Source: Nocardia niwae NBRC 108934 = DSM 45340 | GTDB lineage: Bacteria > Actinomycetota > Actinomycetes > Mycobacteriales > Mycobacteriaceae | DNA length: 64,000 nt | Assembly (NCBI RefSeq): GCF_001613465.1 | Contig: NZ_BDCK01000025.1 | Span: 1-64,000, forward strand | Direction: 5' to 3' | The notes under the pieces: model-generated | The model's database searches: none | Seen by the model: the letters and a program-made list of their open reading frames with translations, nothing else | Told to the model about the DNA's origin: nothing | Made by a program: the position numbers and the translations under genes | Part shown: piece after piece, positions 1 to 9,950 of the stretch | How the letters are laid out: every line of letters begins with the position of its first letter | Position numbering within the stretch: position 1 is the first letter of the stretch

Positions 1-1
1 A

Positions 2-3000
2 CTGGAGACTCGCGTCCCGGTCCGGACGATCTTCGAGGCCGCGACCGTGGCCGGACTGGCGATCAAGGTGGAACGCGGCTTCGGGGAACGCAAGCGCGCC
101 CCGCTGATCGCCGGGCCTCGCCCCGAGCGCATCCCGCTGTCGTTCGCGCAGCAGCGCATGTGGTTCCTCAACCAGTTCGACACCTCCGCTTCGGTCTACA
201 ACATCCCGGCCGCGATCCGCTTGTCCGGCGACCTTGATGCGGCCGCGTTGCGGCAGGCCGTCGCGGATCTGGTGGCGCGGCACGAGATCCTGCGCACGGT
301 CTACCCGCAGACAGCCGACGGCCCGGTTCAGCGAGTGCTCGCTCCGCACGAGGTCCCGGTGGATCTGAACCCCGCGCAGATCGGCGACGAGCACGTCGCC
401 GACGAGGCGCAGCGCATCGTCGCCGCCGGCTTCGACGTGACCACCGAGGTGCCGTTCCGCACCCGGCTGTTCCAGCTCGCGGCCGGCGAATACGTGCTGG
501 TCTTCGTCGCGCACCACATCAGCGCCGACGGCTGGTCGATGGGCCCGCTGACGAGGGATTTGATGCGGGCCTACGTGGCGCGCAGCGGCGGCGCCGAGCC
601 GTCCTGGGCGCCGCTTCCCATCCAGTACGCCGACTACGCGCTGTGGCAGCGCGACGTGCTCGGCGCCGACGACGATCCCGAGTCGCTCGCGGGCGCGCAA
701 CTGGCCTACTGGACCACCGAGCTCGCCGACCTGCCCGACGAGCTGAACCTGCCCGCCGACCGGCCGCGCCCGCCCGCGCAGTCCTTCGCGGGCGGCCGAA
801 CCGATTTCGTCGTCGACGCCGACGTGCACGCCGCACTGGCCGACCTCGCGCGGCAGCACAGCGCCACGCTGTTCATGGTGGTGCACACCGCGTTCGCGGT
901 CTTCGTGTCGCGCTTGTCCGGCACCGACGACATCGCCGTCGGCACGCCCGTCGCCGGCCGCGGCGAAGCCGAACTCGACGATCTGATCGGCATGTTCGTC
1001 AACACGCTGGTGCTACGCACCCGGGTCGCGCCCGGACTCGCTTTCACCGAACTCTTGGCCCGTACGCGGGAAACGGACCTACGCGCCTTCGCCAACGCCG
1101 ACATCCCGTTCGAGCGGCTGGTCGAGGTACTCGACCCAGAACGCTCGGCCGCTCGCCACCCGCTGTTCCAGGTGGCGCTGTCCTTCGAGAATCTGGCCGC
1201 CATCAGCTTCGAACTACCCGGACTGAGCTGCACCGCGCTCGACCCGGCCACCGACACCGCGAAGTTCGATCTGCTGTTGACCCTGCGCGAGCAGCGCACC
1301 GCCGCCGGCGCGGAAGCCGGACTCGCCGCCGAATTCACCTACGCCCGTGATCTGTTCGACGAGCAGACCGTGGTCGAGTTCGGCCGCCGGTTCCGCCGCC
1401 TGCTGGCCGCGGTCGTCCGGCGCCCCGGCACGGCGGTGGGTGACCTGGAAATCCTGGACGACTCCGAGCGCGCCGACCTGATCGCCCGCACCGGCGCACC
1501 CGCCGTGCCGCCGCGCACGCTGCCGGATCTGATGGCCGCCGCCGTCGCCGCGAACCCGACCGGCATCGCCGTGGTCGCGGACGACCGCACCTTCAGTTAC
1601 ACCGAACTCGACACGGCCTCAGCTCAATTGGCGCGTGCGCTGATCGAGCTCGGCGCGGGGCCGGACGTACTGGTCGCCATCGCGCTCCGCCGTTCGGTGG
1701 AATCCGTGCTCGCGCTGTGGGCGGTGGCCAAGACCGGGGCGGCGTTCGTCCCGATCGATCCGACCTATCCGGCCGATCGCATCGCGCACATGGTCGCCGA
1801 TTCCGGCGTGGCACTCGGCGTGACGGTGACCGCCGAGCTGGACAACCTTCCCGTTCTCGCCGGGGGCGCCTGGGTCGCCCTGGACGATCGGGACTTCACC
1901 CTCGACGTCGCCGAGCGCTCGGACCAGCCGTTGCGGGCCGGCGAACTACGCGGGCCGCTGCGCGCGAGCAACGCCGCGTACGTGATCTACACATCCGGCT
2001 CCACCGGGCTGCCCAAGGGCGTCGTGGTGACCCACGCCGGCCTGGCGAATTTCAGCGCCGAGCAGGTGGAACGCTATCGGCTCGACCGATCCGCCCGCGC
2101 CTTGGCGTTCGCGTCGCCGTCGTTCGACGCGTCGATGCTGGAACTGCTGCTCGCGCTCGGCTCCGCGGGCGGGCTCGTGGTGGCGCCGCCGCTCACCTTC
2201 GGTGGCGAGGAGCTGGCCGAGCTGATCCGCGCCGAGGGCGTCACGCACGCCTTCCTCACCCCCTCCGTGCTCGCCTCGCTCGACCCGGAAGCGTTGTCCG
2301 GGATGCGCGCCATCGTGGCGGGCGGCGAAGCGGTGCCCGCCGATCTGGCGGACAAGTGGACGACCGTGCCGGAGCGCGCCTTCCACAACGGCTACGGGCC
2401 CACCGAGACCACCATCATGACCAACATCAGCGACCCGCTGCGGCCCGGTGAACCGGTCACCGTCGGCGGACCGATCCGCGGCACGCGGTCGCTGGTGCTC
2501 GACGGCAGGCTGCGTCCGGTGCCCGAAGGCGTCACCGGCGAGCTGTATCTGGGCGGCATCCAGCTGGCGCGCGGCTACCACGCCCGCGCCGCGCTCACCG
2601 CCGCTCGGTTCGTGGCCGATCCGTACGGCGCACCCGGCGAGCGCCTCTACCGCACCGGCGACTTGGTGCGCTGGCGCCGGGCCGGGGACGCACCGGTTGT
2701 GGAGTACGTGGGCCGCAACGACTTCCAGGTGAAGGTGCGCGGCTTCCGCATCGAGCTCGGCGAGATCGACGCCGCCCTCGCCGCGCAGCCCGAAGTCGGC
2801 TTCGCCGTGACCCTCGGACGCCCAACCGGTTCCGGCGCGACCATGCTGGTCTCCTACGTGCTGCCGGCGAAAGACGCCACCGTGGACCAGGCCGTGCTGA
2901 CCGAGCGGATCGGGCGCACGCTGCCGGAATACATGGTTCCGGCGGCGATCGTCGTGCTCGACGCGCTTCCGCTGACCCCGGTGGGCAAGCTGGATCGCAA

Positions 3001-6000
3001 GGCGCTGCCCGAGCCGGAGGCGCAGACCCGCGCCTATCGCCCGCCGCGTACCCCGGCCGAACTGGTGATCGCCGAGGTGATCGGCGAGGTGCTCGGCATC
3101 GACCGGGTCGGGCTGGACGACGACTTCTTCGCCCTCGGCGGCGACAGCATCGTGTCCATCCAGGTGGTCTCCCGCTCGCGCGCTCGCGGCGTGACCTTCG
3201 CCCCGCGGGATGTCTTCGAATGCCGGACCGTCGCCGCGCTGGCCCGCGCCGCCGCGGTGGCGGGCGGCCCCGGTGACGAGGCTGGCGAACTGCCGCTGAC
3301 GCCGGACGCGGCCCGCATGCTGGACGAGGGCATCGAAGTGCGGGCCATCGCCCTCGACGTCCCCGAGACCTGCCCGGTCGAGACGGTGCACGGTGCGGTG
3401 ACCGCCGTGCTCGACCAGCACCCGATGCTGTGGGTGCAGCTGCGATACGACGACGACGGCGCGCCGGTGCTGCGCATTCCGCCCGCCGCCGAGCGCACCG
3501 GCGAGGCGTTCCGGCGCCTGGACCCGCAGCGCGGCGAAACTTCACTGCCCATCGACGACGTGGTGCAGGCGGTCGCGGCCGCCTTGGACCCCGAGCAGGG
3601 CCGCAACATCTATTTCGTGCTCACCGGCGGCCCCGAGGGCCGTTCCACGTTGATCGTCGTGGCCAGCAGCCTCGTGGTCGACGACGTCTCCTGGCGGGCC
3701 GTCGTCGATCAGCTCACCGCCCGCTGGAATCGGGCCCGCCACGCCGCGCCCGCGAGCCCCGAGTCCGGCCTCGGCCCGCTCATCCGGGCACTGTCGGCCA
3801 AGGCGCACGACCCGGCCACCGTAGCCGAGATGGACTGGTGGCGACGGGCTCTGGGTTCCGTCCCGGAGGGTGCGGGAACCGACGGACGAGACCTGCACGC
3901 GCGCAGCCGGGTCTCGCTCACGATCACGGCCGAGGGCGCGGCGGCCGTCGCCGCGGCCGCCGAGGCCTATCACGCCGGGGTGGACGACATCCTGCTCACC
4001 GCGCTGGCACTGGCCCTGCAGACCGCCGCGGGGGAGGCGGTCACGCGCGCCATCGGTTCGGTCGTGCGACTTCCGTCCGACGGCCGCGCGGTCACCGGGG
4101 CCGACGCGGAGAGCACGGTGGGCGGCTTCGTCACCGAATATCCGTTGCCGCTGCGGTTGACCAGGATCGATATCGAGGACGCCCTGATCGGCGGCCCCGC
4201 GGCGGGCACGGCGATCGCGCAGATCAAGGAGCTGCGGCGCGCGGTTCCCTCGCGCGGTGCGGGCTACGGACTGCTGCGCCATCTCAACGCCGCGACCGCC
4301 GCCGAACTACGCGGCCTCGGCCGTGGCCGGTTCGCGCTGCGCTACCGGGATCTGCGCCCGGCGCGGGTGCACACCGACATCCCGTCCGACGACCTGCTGC
4401 TCGTGCTGACCGTCGACGCCACGGACGAGGGCCTGCTCGCCCGGTTCGACTTCGCCGCCGCCGCGTTCCGCACCGACGACGCGAAAACCTTCGCGCAGCA
4501 TTGGATTCGCGCGCTCGGCGGCCTGGCCGAACACGGTCTGCGCCCGGACGCGGGTGGTTTCACGCCGTCGGACTTCCCGCTGGTGCGGCTCAAGCAGCCC
4601 GACATCGATCGCTTCGCCCGCGCCTACCCGGACCTGTCCGACGCCTGGCCGCTCACGCCGCTGCAATCGGGCATGCTGTTCCACGCCCTGCTCGCCGAGC
4701 ACTCGGTGGACGTCTACACCACCCAGTTCGTGCTCGATCTCGGCGGCGCGGTGGACGCGCGCCGGATGCGGGCGGCCGCGCAGGCGGTGCTGGACCGGCA
4801 CGACAATCTGCGGGTCGCTTTCGCCGACGACAGCGAGGGCAAACCCGTGCAGATCGTGCAGGAATCGCTGGAGGTGCCGTGGCGCCTGATCGATCTGTCC
4901 CAGCTGGAACCGGGCGCGGCCGAAGCCGAGCTGGACCGGATCAAGGCCGCCGACCTGGCCGACCACTTCGACATGCGGACCGCGCCGCTGCTGCGTTTCG
5001 CGCTGATCCGTTCCGCCGCCGCCCGATACCACCTGCTGGTGACCAGCCACCACATCCTCATCGACGGCTGGTCCATGCCGCTGCTGCTGAAGGACCTGCT
5101 CACGCTGTACGCGTTCGGCGGCAACTCCCGTCACCTGCCCGCGGTGCGGTCCTACCGGGACTACCTGGCGTGGCTGGTCGCGCAGGACGCGGAGGCGGCC
5201 CGTGCCGCGTGGCGCACCGCGCTGGCCGGTGTCACCGAGCCGACGCCGCTGGCGCCGGTCGACCCGGGCCGCGAGATCTCCGCGGGCGTCGGCGAGGTCG
5301 GCTTCGAGCTTCCCCCGGCCGACACCACGGCGCTGACCCGGTTCGCGTCGGGTCTCGGCGTCACGGTGAACACCGTGGTGCAAGCGGCCTGGGGTCTGTT
5401 GATCGGACGCACCGTCGACCGGGACGACGTGGTCTTCGGCGCCACCGTCTCCGGCCGCCCGCCGCAGCTCGACGGGGTGGAGGCGATGGTCGGCCTGTTC
5501 CTCAACGCGATTCCGGTGCGGGTGCGGCTGGAGGCGACCCAGACGCTCAGCGGACTGCTGCGCCAGTTGCAGGCCGAGCAGGCCGCGCTCCTGGATCACC
5601 ACTACCTGGGGCTGAGCGAGATCCAGGAAACCGTCGGCGTGGAAGGCTTGTTCGACTCGCTCGTGGTGTTCGAGTCGTTCCCGGTGGACCGGGAGGGCCT
5701 GGACGAGGCGGGCGCCATCGACGGGATGAACGTCATCGGCGTCGGCGCGGTCAACGGCACCCACTATCCGTTCACGGTGCTGGTGGTGCTGGACAGCCGG
5801 TTGCGCGTCTCGGTGAAGTACCTGCGCGACGTCACCGGGGAAGCGGAGGCGCTCGCGCTCGCGCAGCGGCTCTCGGCGCTGATCGGCCGTTTCGTGACCA
5901 CTCCGCAGGCGCGCGTCGGCGACGTCGACGTGCTCCTGGACGACGAACGCGCCGAACTGGCCGCGCGCAACGCCACCGATGTGCCGGAACTGCTCGACGG

Positions 6001-8590
6001 CGCGACATTGCCCTCGCTGTTCGACGCGCAGGTGGCGCGGACTCCGGACGCGCCCGCGGTGCGCTTCGGCGACATCACACTCAGCTACGCCGAACTCGAC
6101 TCGCGCGTCCGGTCCCTGGCGGTCGAACTGATGCGCTGGGGTGTCGGCCCGGAGACGCTGGTGGCCGTGGCCATGCGCCGCGGCATCGACCTGGTGGTCG
6201 CGATCTACGCGGTGTTGCGCGCGGGCGGCGGGTACGTCCCGATCGATCCGGACCACCCGGCCGAGCGCAGCGAGTACGTCCTCGACAGCGCCGCGCCGAT
6301 CTGCGTGCTGACCACCACCGCGGACGCGTTCGACACCGCGACCGGCGTGCCGGTGGTCGCGGTGGACACGCTGTATCTGCCGCCGTTCGAGGGCCCGTGG
6401 CCGCAGGAATACGTCCATCCGGACACCGTCGCCTACGTCATCTATACCTCGGGTTCGACCGGTCGTCCCAAGGGCGTGATGATCACCCACCGGCAGATGG
6501 TCAACCAGTTCCGCTGGGCGCAGTCGGCCTATCCGCACGACGGCGGCGACGTGGTGCTGCACAAGACGCCGATCACCTTCGACATCTCCGCCTGGGAGTT
6601 GTTGTGGCCGTTGCAGACCGGGGCGTCGATCGTCGTCGCCGCGCCCGACGGCCATCGCGACCCGGCCTACCTGGCCCGCCTGATCATCGAGAACGCCGTC
6701 ACCACGGTGCATTTCGTGCCGTCGATGCTGGAGGCGTTCCTGGACCCGGTGGCAAACCCGGCCGCGGAGTACCCGTCGCTGCGGCGAGTGTTCGCCGCGG
6801 GCGAGGCGTTGGCGGGGGAGACGGCGGCGCGTTTCGCCGCGACGGCGCCCGCCGCCGCGCTGGTCAACTGGTACGGCCCCGCCGAAGCCACCGTGGTCAC
6901 CGACCACCCTGTCCGGGACACCGCCGCGGTGGCGGTGCCGATCGGCCTTCCGGTGGCCAACACCCGCGTGCACGTGCTCGACCGGCAACTGCGGCCGGTG
7001 CCTCCGGGCGCTGCGGGCGAGTTGTACGTCGCTGGTGTGCAGGTGGCGCGCGGCTATCTCGGCGCGCCCGCCCTCACCGCAGAGCGTTTTGTCGCGCACG
7101 CGGGCGGCACGCGCCTGTATCGCACCGGTGACATCGTGCGCTGGCATGACGGAGCGCTGGAGTACCTTGGTCGCGGCGACTTCCAGGTCAAGCTGCGCGG
7201 ACAGCGCGTGGAACTCGGGGAGATCGAGGCCGTGCTGACCGGTCATCCGCAGGTGCGGCACGCCGCGGTCTCGGTGGTGCGTGGCGCCACCGGCGACCGG
7301 CTGGTCGCCTATGTGGTCGCCATGCCGGGCGCGAGTCTCGACGAGGCCGAACTGCTGCTGCACGCCCGCACCGCGCTGCCGTCGTACATGGTGCCCTCGG
7401 CGGTCGTCGCGCTCGCCGAGCTGCCGCTCAACGCCAGCGGCAAACTCGACCGCAAGGCGCTGCCCGAGCCGCGGTTGGTGGCGCGTCCGTACCGCGCGCC
7501 CGGCACGCCGCTGGAGCGGACCGTGCTCGAGGTGTTCGACGCGGTGCTCGAGCCCGGCGCCGGACAGCGGGTCGGCATGGACGACGACTTCTTCGACCTG
7601 GGCGGCACGTCGCTGGTCGCCACGCGCGCGGTCAGCAGGCTGCGTGCGCTCACCGGCGCCGAAGTGCGGGTGCAGTGGTTCTTCACCGATCCCACCCCGG
7701 CGGCGCTGGCCGCCCGCATCCTGGCCGCCCTGGCCGACGACCACGACTACGACCAGGACTCGAACGCGGCGCTCGGCGTGCTGCTGCCGATCCGGACCAT
7801 GGTGCCGCACGACGTGGCCGCCGCCCAGCCGCTGTTCTGCCTGCACCCGATGTACGGATTGTCCTGGTGCTACGCGGGTCTGGCGCGCTACGTGGCCGCG
7901 AGCACGCCGATCTTCGGCCTGCAGTCGCCCGCGCTGACCGAGGACGGCTACCTGCCGCGGTCGCTGGCGGAGATGGCGCATCGCTATGTGGCCGAGATCC
8001 GCGCGGTGCAGCCGCACGGGCCCTATCGGCTGCTCGGCTGGTCGCTCGGCGGTGTGCTGGCGCACGCGGTGGCCACCCAGTTGCAGGCGGCGGGGGAGGA
8101 GATCGGGCTGCTCACCATGCTCGACAGCCACCCGGACATCGACGTCACCGACTTCCGGGCGGCGATCCGCGAGGCGCTGGCCGAACTCGGCATCGGCGCG
8201 GACGCCCTGCTGCCCGGCGACGGCGACGTCCACGACCTGAGCGAGGAGGCGCTGGCCGCGCTGCACGCCACCATCCCGCCGGACATGGCGGTACTCACCC
8301 CGGAACGGGTGCGGCGGATCTACCGCAGCGCCGTGCGCTCGGCCGAACTGATCGCCGAGCACCGGCCCGAGGTCTTCCGCGGACGCTTGGACTACTTCAG
8401 CGCGGCCGGTCACGACACCGCGGCGGACGGCTGGCAACCCTACGTCGACGGCCGGGTCGACGATCACCCCGTCGGCGTCCCGCACGACCAGATGACCGCG
8501 CCCGAAGCGCTGGCGCAGATCGGTCCCAGATTGTCCGAGTTGCTGGATCCCCCGGGATGGGAAGCGACACGGAACATGGGGTGGTCATGA
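2..8590 (+). CDS. Non-ribosomal peptide synthetase, C-terminal part (T-C-A-T-E*-C-A-T-TE), 5' truncated by window
   Basis: The reading frame is already open at base 2 and encodes the end of a carrier domain, so the gene starts upstream; 2862 residues are visible. Domains by nucleotide position: end of T (2-80), C1 (about 125-1450, motif HHISADGWS), A1 (1500-3000, YTSGSTGLPKG), T1 (LGGDSIVS near 3135), epimerisation-like domain (3290-4560), C2 (4600-5900, HHILIDGWS, opening PLTPLQSGMLFHALL as in condensation domains that follow E domains), A2 (5990-7460, YTSGSTGRPKG), T2 (LGGTSLVA near 7600) and a type I thioesterase (7800-8560, GWSLGG nucleophile elbow, terminal HDQM). The E-like domain has ASSLVVDDVSW where HHxxxDxxSW is expected, and no EGHGRE motif, so it is probably inactive. 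By eye the A1 specificity residues read D-A-L-F-V-G-G-I-M-K and the A2 residues D-I-W-H-F-A-W-V-V-K; I assign no substrate. As the terminal TE-bearing subunit it should release a peptide by hydrolysis or cyclisation. Product unknown. Confidence 0.95.
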   Translation: METRVPVRTIFEAATVAGLAIKVERGFGERKRAPLIAGPRPERIPLSFAQQRMWFLNQFDTSASVYNIPAAIRLSGDLDAAALRQAVADLVARHEILRTVYPQTADGPVQRVLAPHEVPVDLNPAQIGDEHVADEAQRIVAAGFDVTTEVPFRTRLFQLAAGEYVLVFVAHHISADGWSMGPLTRDLMRAYVARSGGAEPSWAPLPIQYADYALWQRDVLGADDDPESLAGAQLAYWTTELADLPDELNLPADRPRPPAQSFAGGRTDFVVDADVHAALADLARQHSATLFMVVHTAFAVFVSRLSGTDDIAVGTPVAGRGEAELDDLIGMFVNTLVLRTRVAPGLAFTELLARTRETDLRAFANADIPFERLVEVLDPERSAARHPLFQVALSFENLAAISFELPGLSCTALDPATDTAKFDLLLTLREQRTAAGAEAGLAAEFTYARDLFDEQTVVEFGRRFRRLLAAVVRRPGTAVGDLEILDDSERADLIARTGAPAVPPRTLPDLMAAAVAANPTGIAVVADDRTFSYTELDTASAQLARALIELGAGPDVLVAIALRRSVESVLALWAVAKTGAAFVPIDPTYPADRIAHMVADSGVALGVTVTAELDNLPVLAGGAWVALDDRDFTLDVAERSDQPLRAGELRGPLRASNAAYVIYTSGSTGLPKGVVVTHAGLANFSAEQVERYRLDRSARALAFASPSFDASMLELLLALGSAGGLVVAPPLTFGGEELAELIRAEGVTHAFLTPSVLASLDPEALSGMRAIVAGGEAVPADLADKWTTVPERAFHNGYGPTETTIMTNISDPLRPGEPVTVGGPIRGTRSLVLDGRLRPVPEGVTGELYLGGIQLARGYHARAALTAARFVADPYGAPGERLYRTGDLVRWRRAGDAPVVEYVGRNDFQVKVRGFRIELGEIDAALAAQPEVGFAVTLGRPTGSGATMLVSYVLPAKDATVDQAVLTERIGRTLPEYMVPAAIVVLDALPLTPVGKLDRKALPEPEAQTRAYRPPRTPAELVIAEVIGEVLGIDRVGLDDDFFALGGDSIVSIQVVSRSRARGVTFAPRDVFECRTVAALARAAAVAGGPGDEAGELPLTPDAARMLDEGIEVRAIALDVPETCPVETVHGAVTAVLDQHPMLWVQLRYDDDGAPVLRIPPAAERTGEAFRRLDPQRGETSLPIDDVVQAVAAALDPEQGRNIYFVLTGGPEGRSTLIVVASSLVVDDVSWRAVVDQLTARWNRARHAAPASPESGLGPLIRALSAKAHDPATVAEMDWWRRALGSVPEGAGTDGRDLHARSRVSLTITAEGAAAVAAAAEAYHAGVDDILLTALALALQTAAGEAVTRAIGSVVRLPSDGRAVTGADAESTVGGFVTEYPLPLRLTRIDIEDALIGGPAAGTAIAQIKELRRAVPSRGAGYGLLRHLNAATAAELRGLGRGRFALRYRDLRPARVHTDIPSDDLLLVLTVDATDEGLLARFDFAAAAFRTDDAKTFAQHWIRALGGLAEHGLRPDAGGFTPSDFPLVRLKQPDIDRFARAYPDLSDAWPLTPLQSGMLFHALLAEHSVDVYTTQFVLDLGGAVDARRMRAAAQAVLDRHDNLRVAFADDSEGKPVQIVQESLEVPWRLIDLSQLEPGAAEAELDRIKAADLADHFDMRTAPLLRFALIRSAAARYHLLVTSHHILIDGWSMPLLLKDLLTLYAFGGNSRHLPAVRSYRDYLAWLVAQDAEAARAAWRTALAGVTEPTPLAPVDPGREISAGVGEVGFELPPADTTALTRFASGLGVTVNTVVQAAWGLLIGRTVDRDDVVFGATVSGRPPQLDGVEAMVGLFLNAIPVRVRLEATQTLSGLLRQLQAEQAALLDHHYLGLSEIQETVGVEGLFDSLVVFESFPVDREGLDEAGAIDGMNVIGVGAVNGTHYPFTVLVVLDSRLRVSVKYLRDVTGEAEALALAQRLSALIGRFVTTPQARVGDVDVLLDDERAELAARNATDVPELLDGATLPSLFDAQVARTPDAPAVRFGDITLSYAELDSRVRSLAVELMRWGVGPETLVAVAMRRGIDLVVAIYAVLRAGGGYVPIDPDHPAERSEYVLDSAAPICVLTTTADAFDTATGVPVVAVDTLYLPPFEGPWPQEYVHPDTVAYVIYTSGSTGRPKGVMITHRQMVNQFRWAQSAYPHDGGDVVLHKTPITFDISAWELLWPLQTGASIVVAAPDGHRDPAYLARLIIENAVTTVHFVPSMLEAFLDPVANPAAEYPSLRRVFAAGEALAGETAARFAATAPAAALVNWYGPAEATVVTDHPVRDTAAVAVPIGLPVANTRVHVLDRQLRPVPPGAAGELYVAGVQVARGYLGAPALTAERFVAHAGGTRLYRTGDIVRWHDGALEYLGRGDFQVKLRGQRVELGEIEAVLTGHPQVRHAAVSVVRGATGDRLVAYVVAMPGASLDEAELLLHARTALPSYMVPSAVVALAELPLNASGKLDRKALPEPRLVARPYRAPGTPLERTVLEVFDAVLEPGAGQRVGMDDDFFDLGGTSLVATRAVSRLRALTGAEVRVQWFFTDPTPAALAARILAALADDHDYDQDSNAALGVLLPIRTMVPHDVAAAQPLFCLHPMYGLSWCYAGLARYVAASTPIFGLQSPALTEDGYLPRSLAEMAHRYVAEIRAVQPHGPYRLLGWSLGGVLAHAVATQLQAAGEEIGLLTMLDSHPDIDVTDFRAAIREALAELGIGADALLPGDGDVHDLSEEALAALHATIPPDMAVLTPERVRRIYRSAVRSAELIAEHRPEVFRGRLDYFSAAGHDTAADGWQPYVDGRVDDHPVGVPHDQMTAPEALAQIGPRLSELLDPPGWEATRNMGWS

Positions 8591-8750
8591 TCGAACCGAC
8601 ACCGTTCCGGCATGATGGGCAACGGTGCGGTAACGAAGTCCCCTGTCGTGACGACTACATAGGCCGTATGGTCGGGCGTGTGATGCTGGGCATCCACCCC
8701 GGCGCGTGGGGCATGCAGAGCGAATCTCGAGACGAAGCGAAGGTGCGAAA

Positions 8751-9818
8751 TTGATACGTCGACAGAGCCGGCGCGGTGGCCTGCGGGCCGCGGCCGCGAT
8801 CGCGGCAACCGCGGTGCTCGCGGGAGTGATGACCGGTCTCGGCGCGTCCAGCGCGACAGCTGATCCGATCATCGATTCCAAGAGTCTGCTGGGCAACCCG
8901 GTCGCCCCGGACGGTTCGCGTATCACCAAGGCCGAATACAAGGACGCGCGCAGCATCCGCCTGTACGTGTACTCGGCGGCCATGGACGAGAAGGTCATCA
9001 TCGACGTCCAGCGCCCGGCCGACGCCTCCGTGCCGCGCCCCACGCTGTACCTGCTCAACGGCGCGGGCGGCGGCGAGGACGAAGCCTCGTGGCAGGCGAA
9101 GACCGACGCGCTGCAGTTCCTGTCGGACAAGAACGTCAACGTGATCCAGCCGATCGGCGGCAAGTGGAGCTACTACACCGACTGGATCAAGGACGACCCG
9201 GTACTCGGCCGCAACAAGTGGAAGACCTTCTTCACCGAGGAGCTGCCCCCGCTGGTGGACGGCGCGCTGGGCACCAACGGCGTGAACGCCATCGCGGGCC
9301 TGTCCACCTCGGGCACCACGGTGCTGGCGCTGCCGATCTCCAAGCCGGGCCTGTACAAGGCGGCCGCGGCCTACAGCGGCTGCGCGCAGACCAGTGACCC
9401 GGTCGGCTCCGAGTTCGTCAAGCTGACCGTCGAGACCTGGGGCGGCGGCAACACCGACAACATGTGGGGCCCTGAGGGTGGCCCGGAGTGGGTGGCCAAC
9501 GACCCGTACGTGAACGCCGAGGGGCTGCGTGGGCTCGACCTCTACATCTCCACCGGCAACGGTCTGCCCGGCCAGTACGACACGCTCAACGGCCAGTACG
9601 CCCTGCCCGGCGCCTACGGTCTGGCCAACCAGATCATCATCGGCGGCGTGATCGAGGCGGGCACCAACTACTGCACGCACAACCTGCAGAACCGGTTGAA
9701 CGAGCTGGGCATCCCGGCCACCTACAACTTCCGCAACTCGGGCACCCACTCGTGGGGTTACTGGCGCGACGAGTTCCAGCTGTCGTGGCCTGTGCTCGCG
9801 AAGGGGCTCGGCATCTGA
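8751..9818 (+). CDS. Secreted antigen 85-like esterase / mycolyltransferase family
   Basis: A 355-residue alpha/beta hydrolase of the esterase-D/antigen 85 family, which transfers mycolic acids onto trehalose or arabinogalactan or acts as a carboxylesterase at the cell envelope. I chose a TTG start because 'cgaagg' lies about 7 bases before it and it places a basic segment plus hydrophobic signal peptide (about residues 1-38, ending near SATADP) at the N-terminus; an upstream GTG at 8706 is in frame but has no good ribosome site. The nucleophile is Ser185 in GLSTSGT and the catalytic His333 lies in THSWGYW, the same local context as in Ag85 proteins. It is followed by a strong terminator, so it is probably monocistronic. 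A paralogue lies at 20488. Whether it is a true mycolyltransferase is inferred from family and taxon. Confidence 0.88.
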   Translation: MIRRQSRRGGLRAAAAIAATAVLAGVMTGLGASSATADPIIDSKSLLGNPVAPDGSRITKAEYKDARSIRLYVYSAAMDEKVIIDVQRPADASVPRPTLYLLNGAGGGEDEASWQAKTDALQFLSDKNVNVIQPIGGKWSYYTDWIKDDPVLGRNKWKTFFTEELPPLVDGALGTNGVNAIAGLSTSGTTVLALPISKPGLYKAAAAYSGCAQTSDPVGSEFVKLTVETWGGGNTDNMWGPEGGPEWVANDPYVNAEGLRGLDLYISTGNGLPGQYDTLNGQYALPGAYGLANQIIIGGVIEAGTNYCTHNLQNRLNELGIPATYNFRNSGTHSWGYWRDEFQLSWPVLAKGLGI

Positions 9819-9857
9819 GCGTCATCGCGTAGCGCCGGCCGTCCCGGCTGAGTTCCC

Positions 9858-9903
9858 TCGACCGCCTGGTCGCACCATCGGTGCCACCAGGCGGTCGACT
9901 TTT
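9858..9903 (+). terminator. Intrinsic terminator after the esterase gene
   Basis: A perfect 13-bp stem (TCGACCGCCTGGT at 9858-9870 with ACCAGGCGGTCGA at 9886-9898) and 15-nt loop are followed by CTTTT. It separates the esterase from the next promoter at 9938. Confidence 0.85.
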
Positions 9904-9937
9904 GTGGGGCTTCGTCAACCAAAAGTTCGGGAACCCG

Positions 9938-9950
9938 TAAAATTCTGTTC
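9938..9950 (+). promoter_or_regulatory. -10 element and leaderless start of the Nramp gene
   Basis: TAAAAT at 9938-9943 is followed by exactly 7 bases and then the GTG initiation codon, and no Shine-Dalgarno sequence precedes the GTG. That spacing is what leaderless actinobacterial mRNAs show, so transcription probably begins at the start codon. No convincing -35 was found. Confidence 0.5.

Noticed and set aside
3430..7131. A long plus-strand frame of 1233 codons inside the NRPS
   Set aside because: Its protein is an Arg/Gly/Ala-rich shadow in another frame with no known motif, while the NRPS frame carries all the catalytic motifs.
4307..8485. A very long open frame on the minus strand opposite the first NRPS
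   Set aside because: The composition is Arg/His/Gln-rich with no domain, and it mirrors the real plus-strand NRPS; GC-rich codon bias creates such frames.
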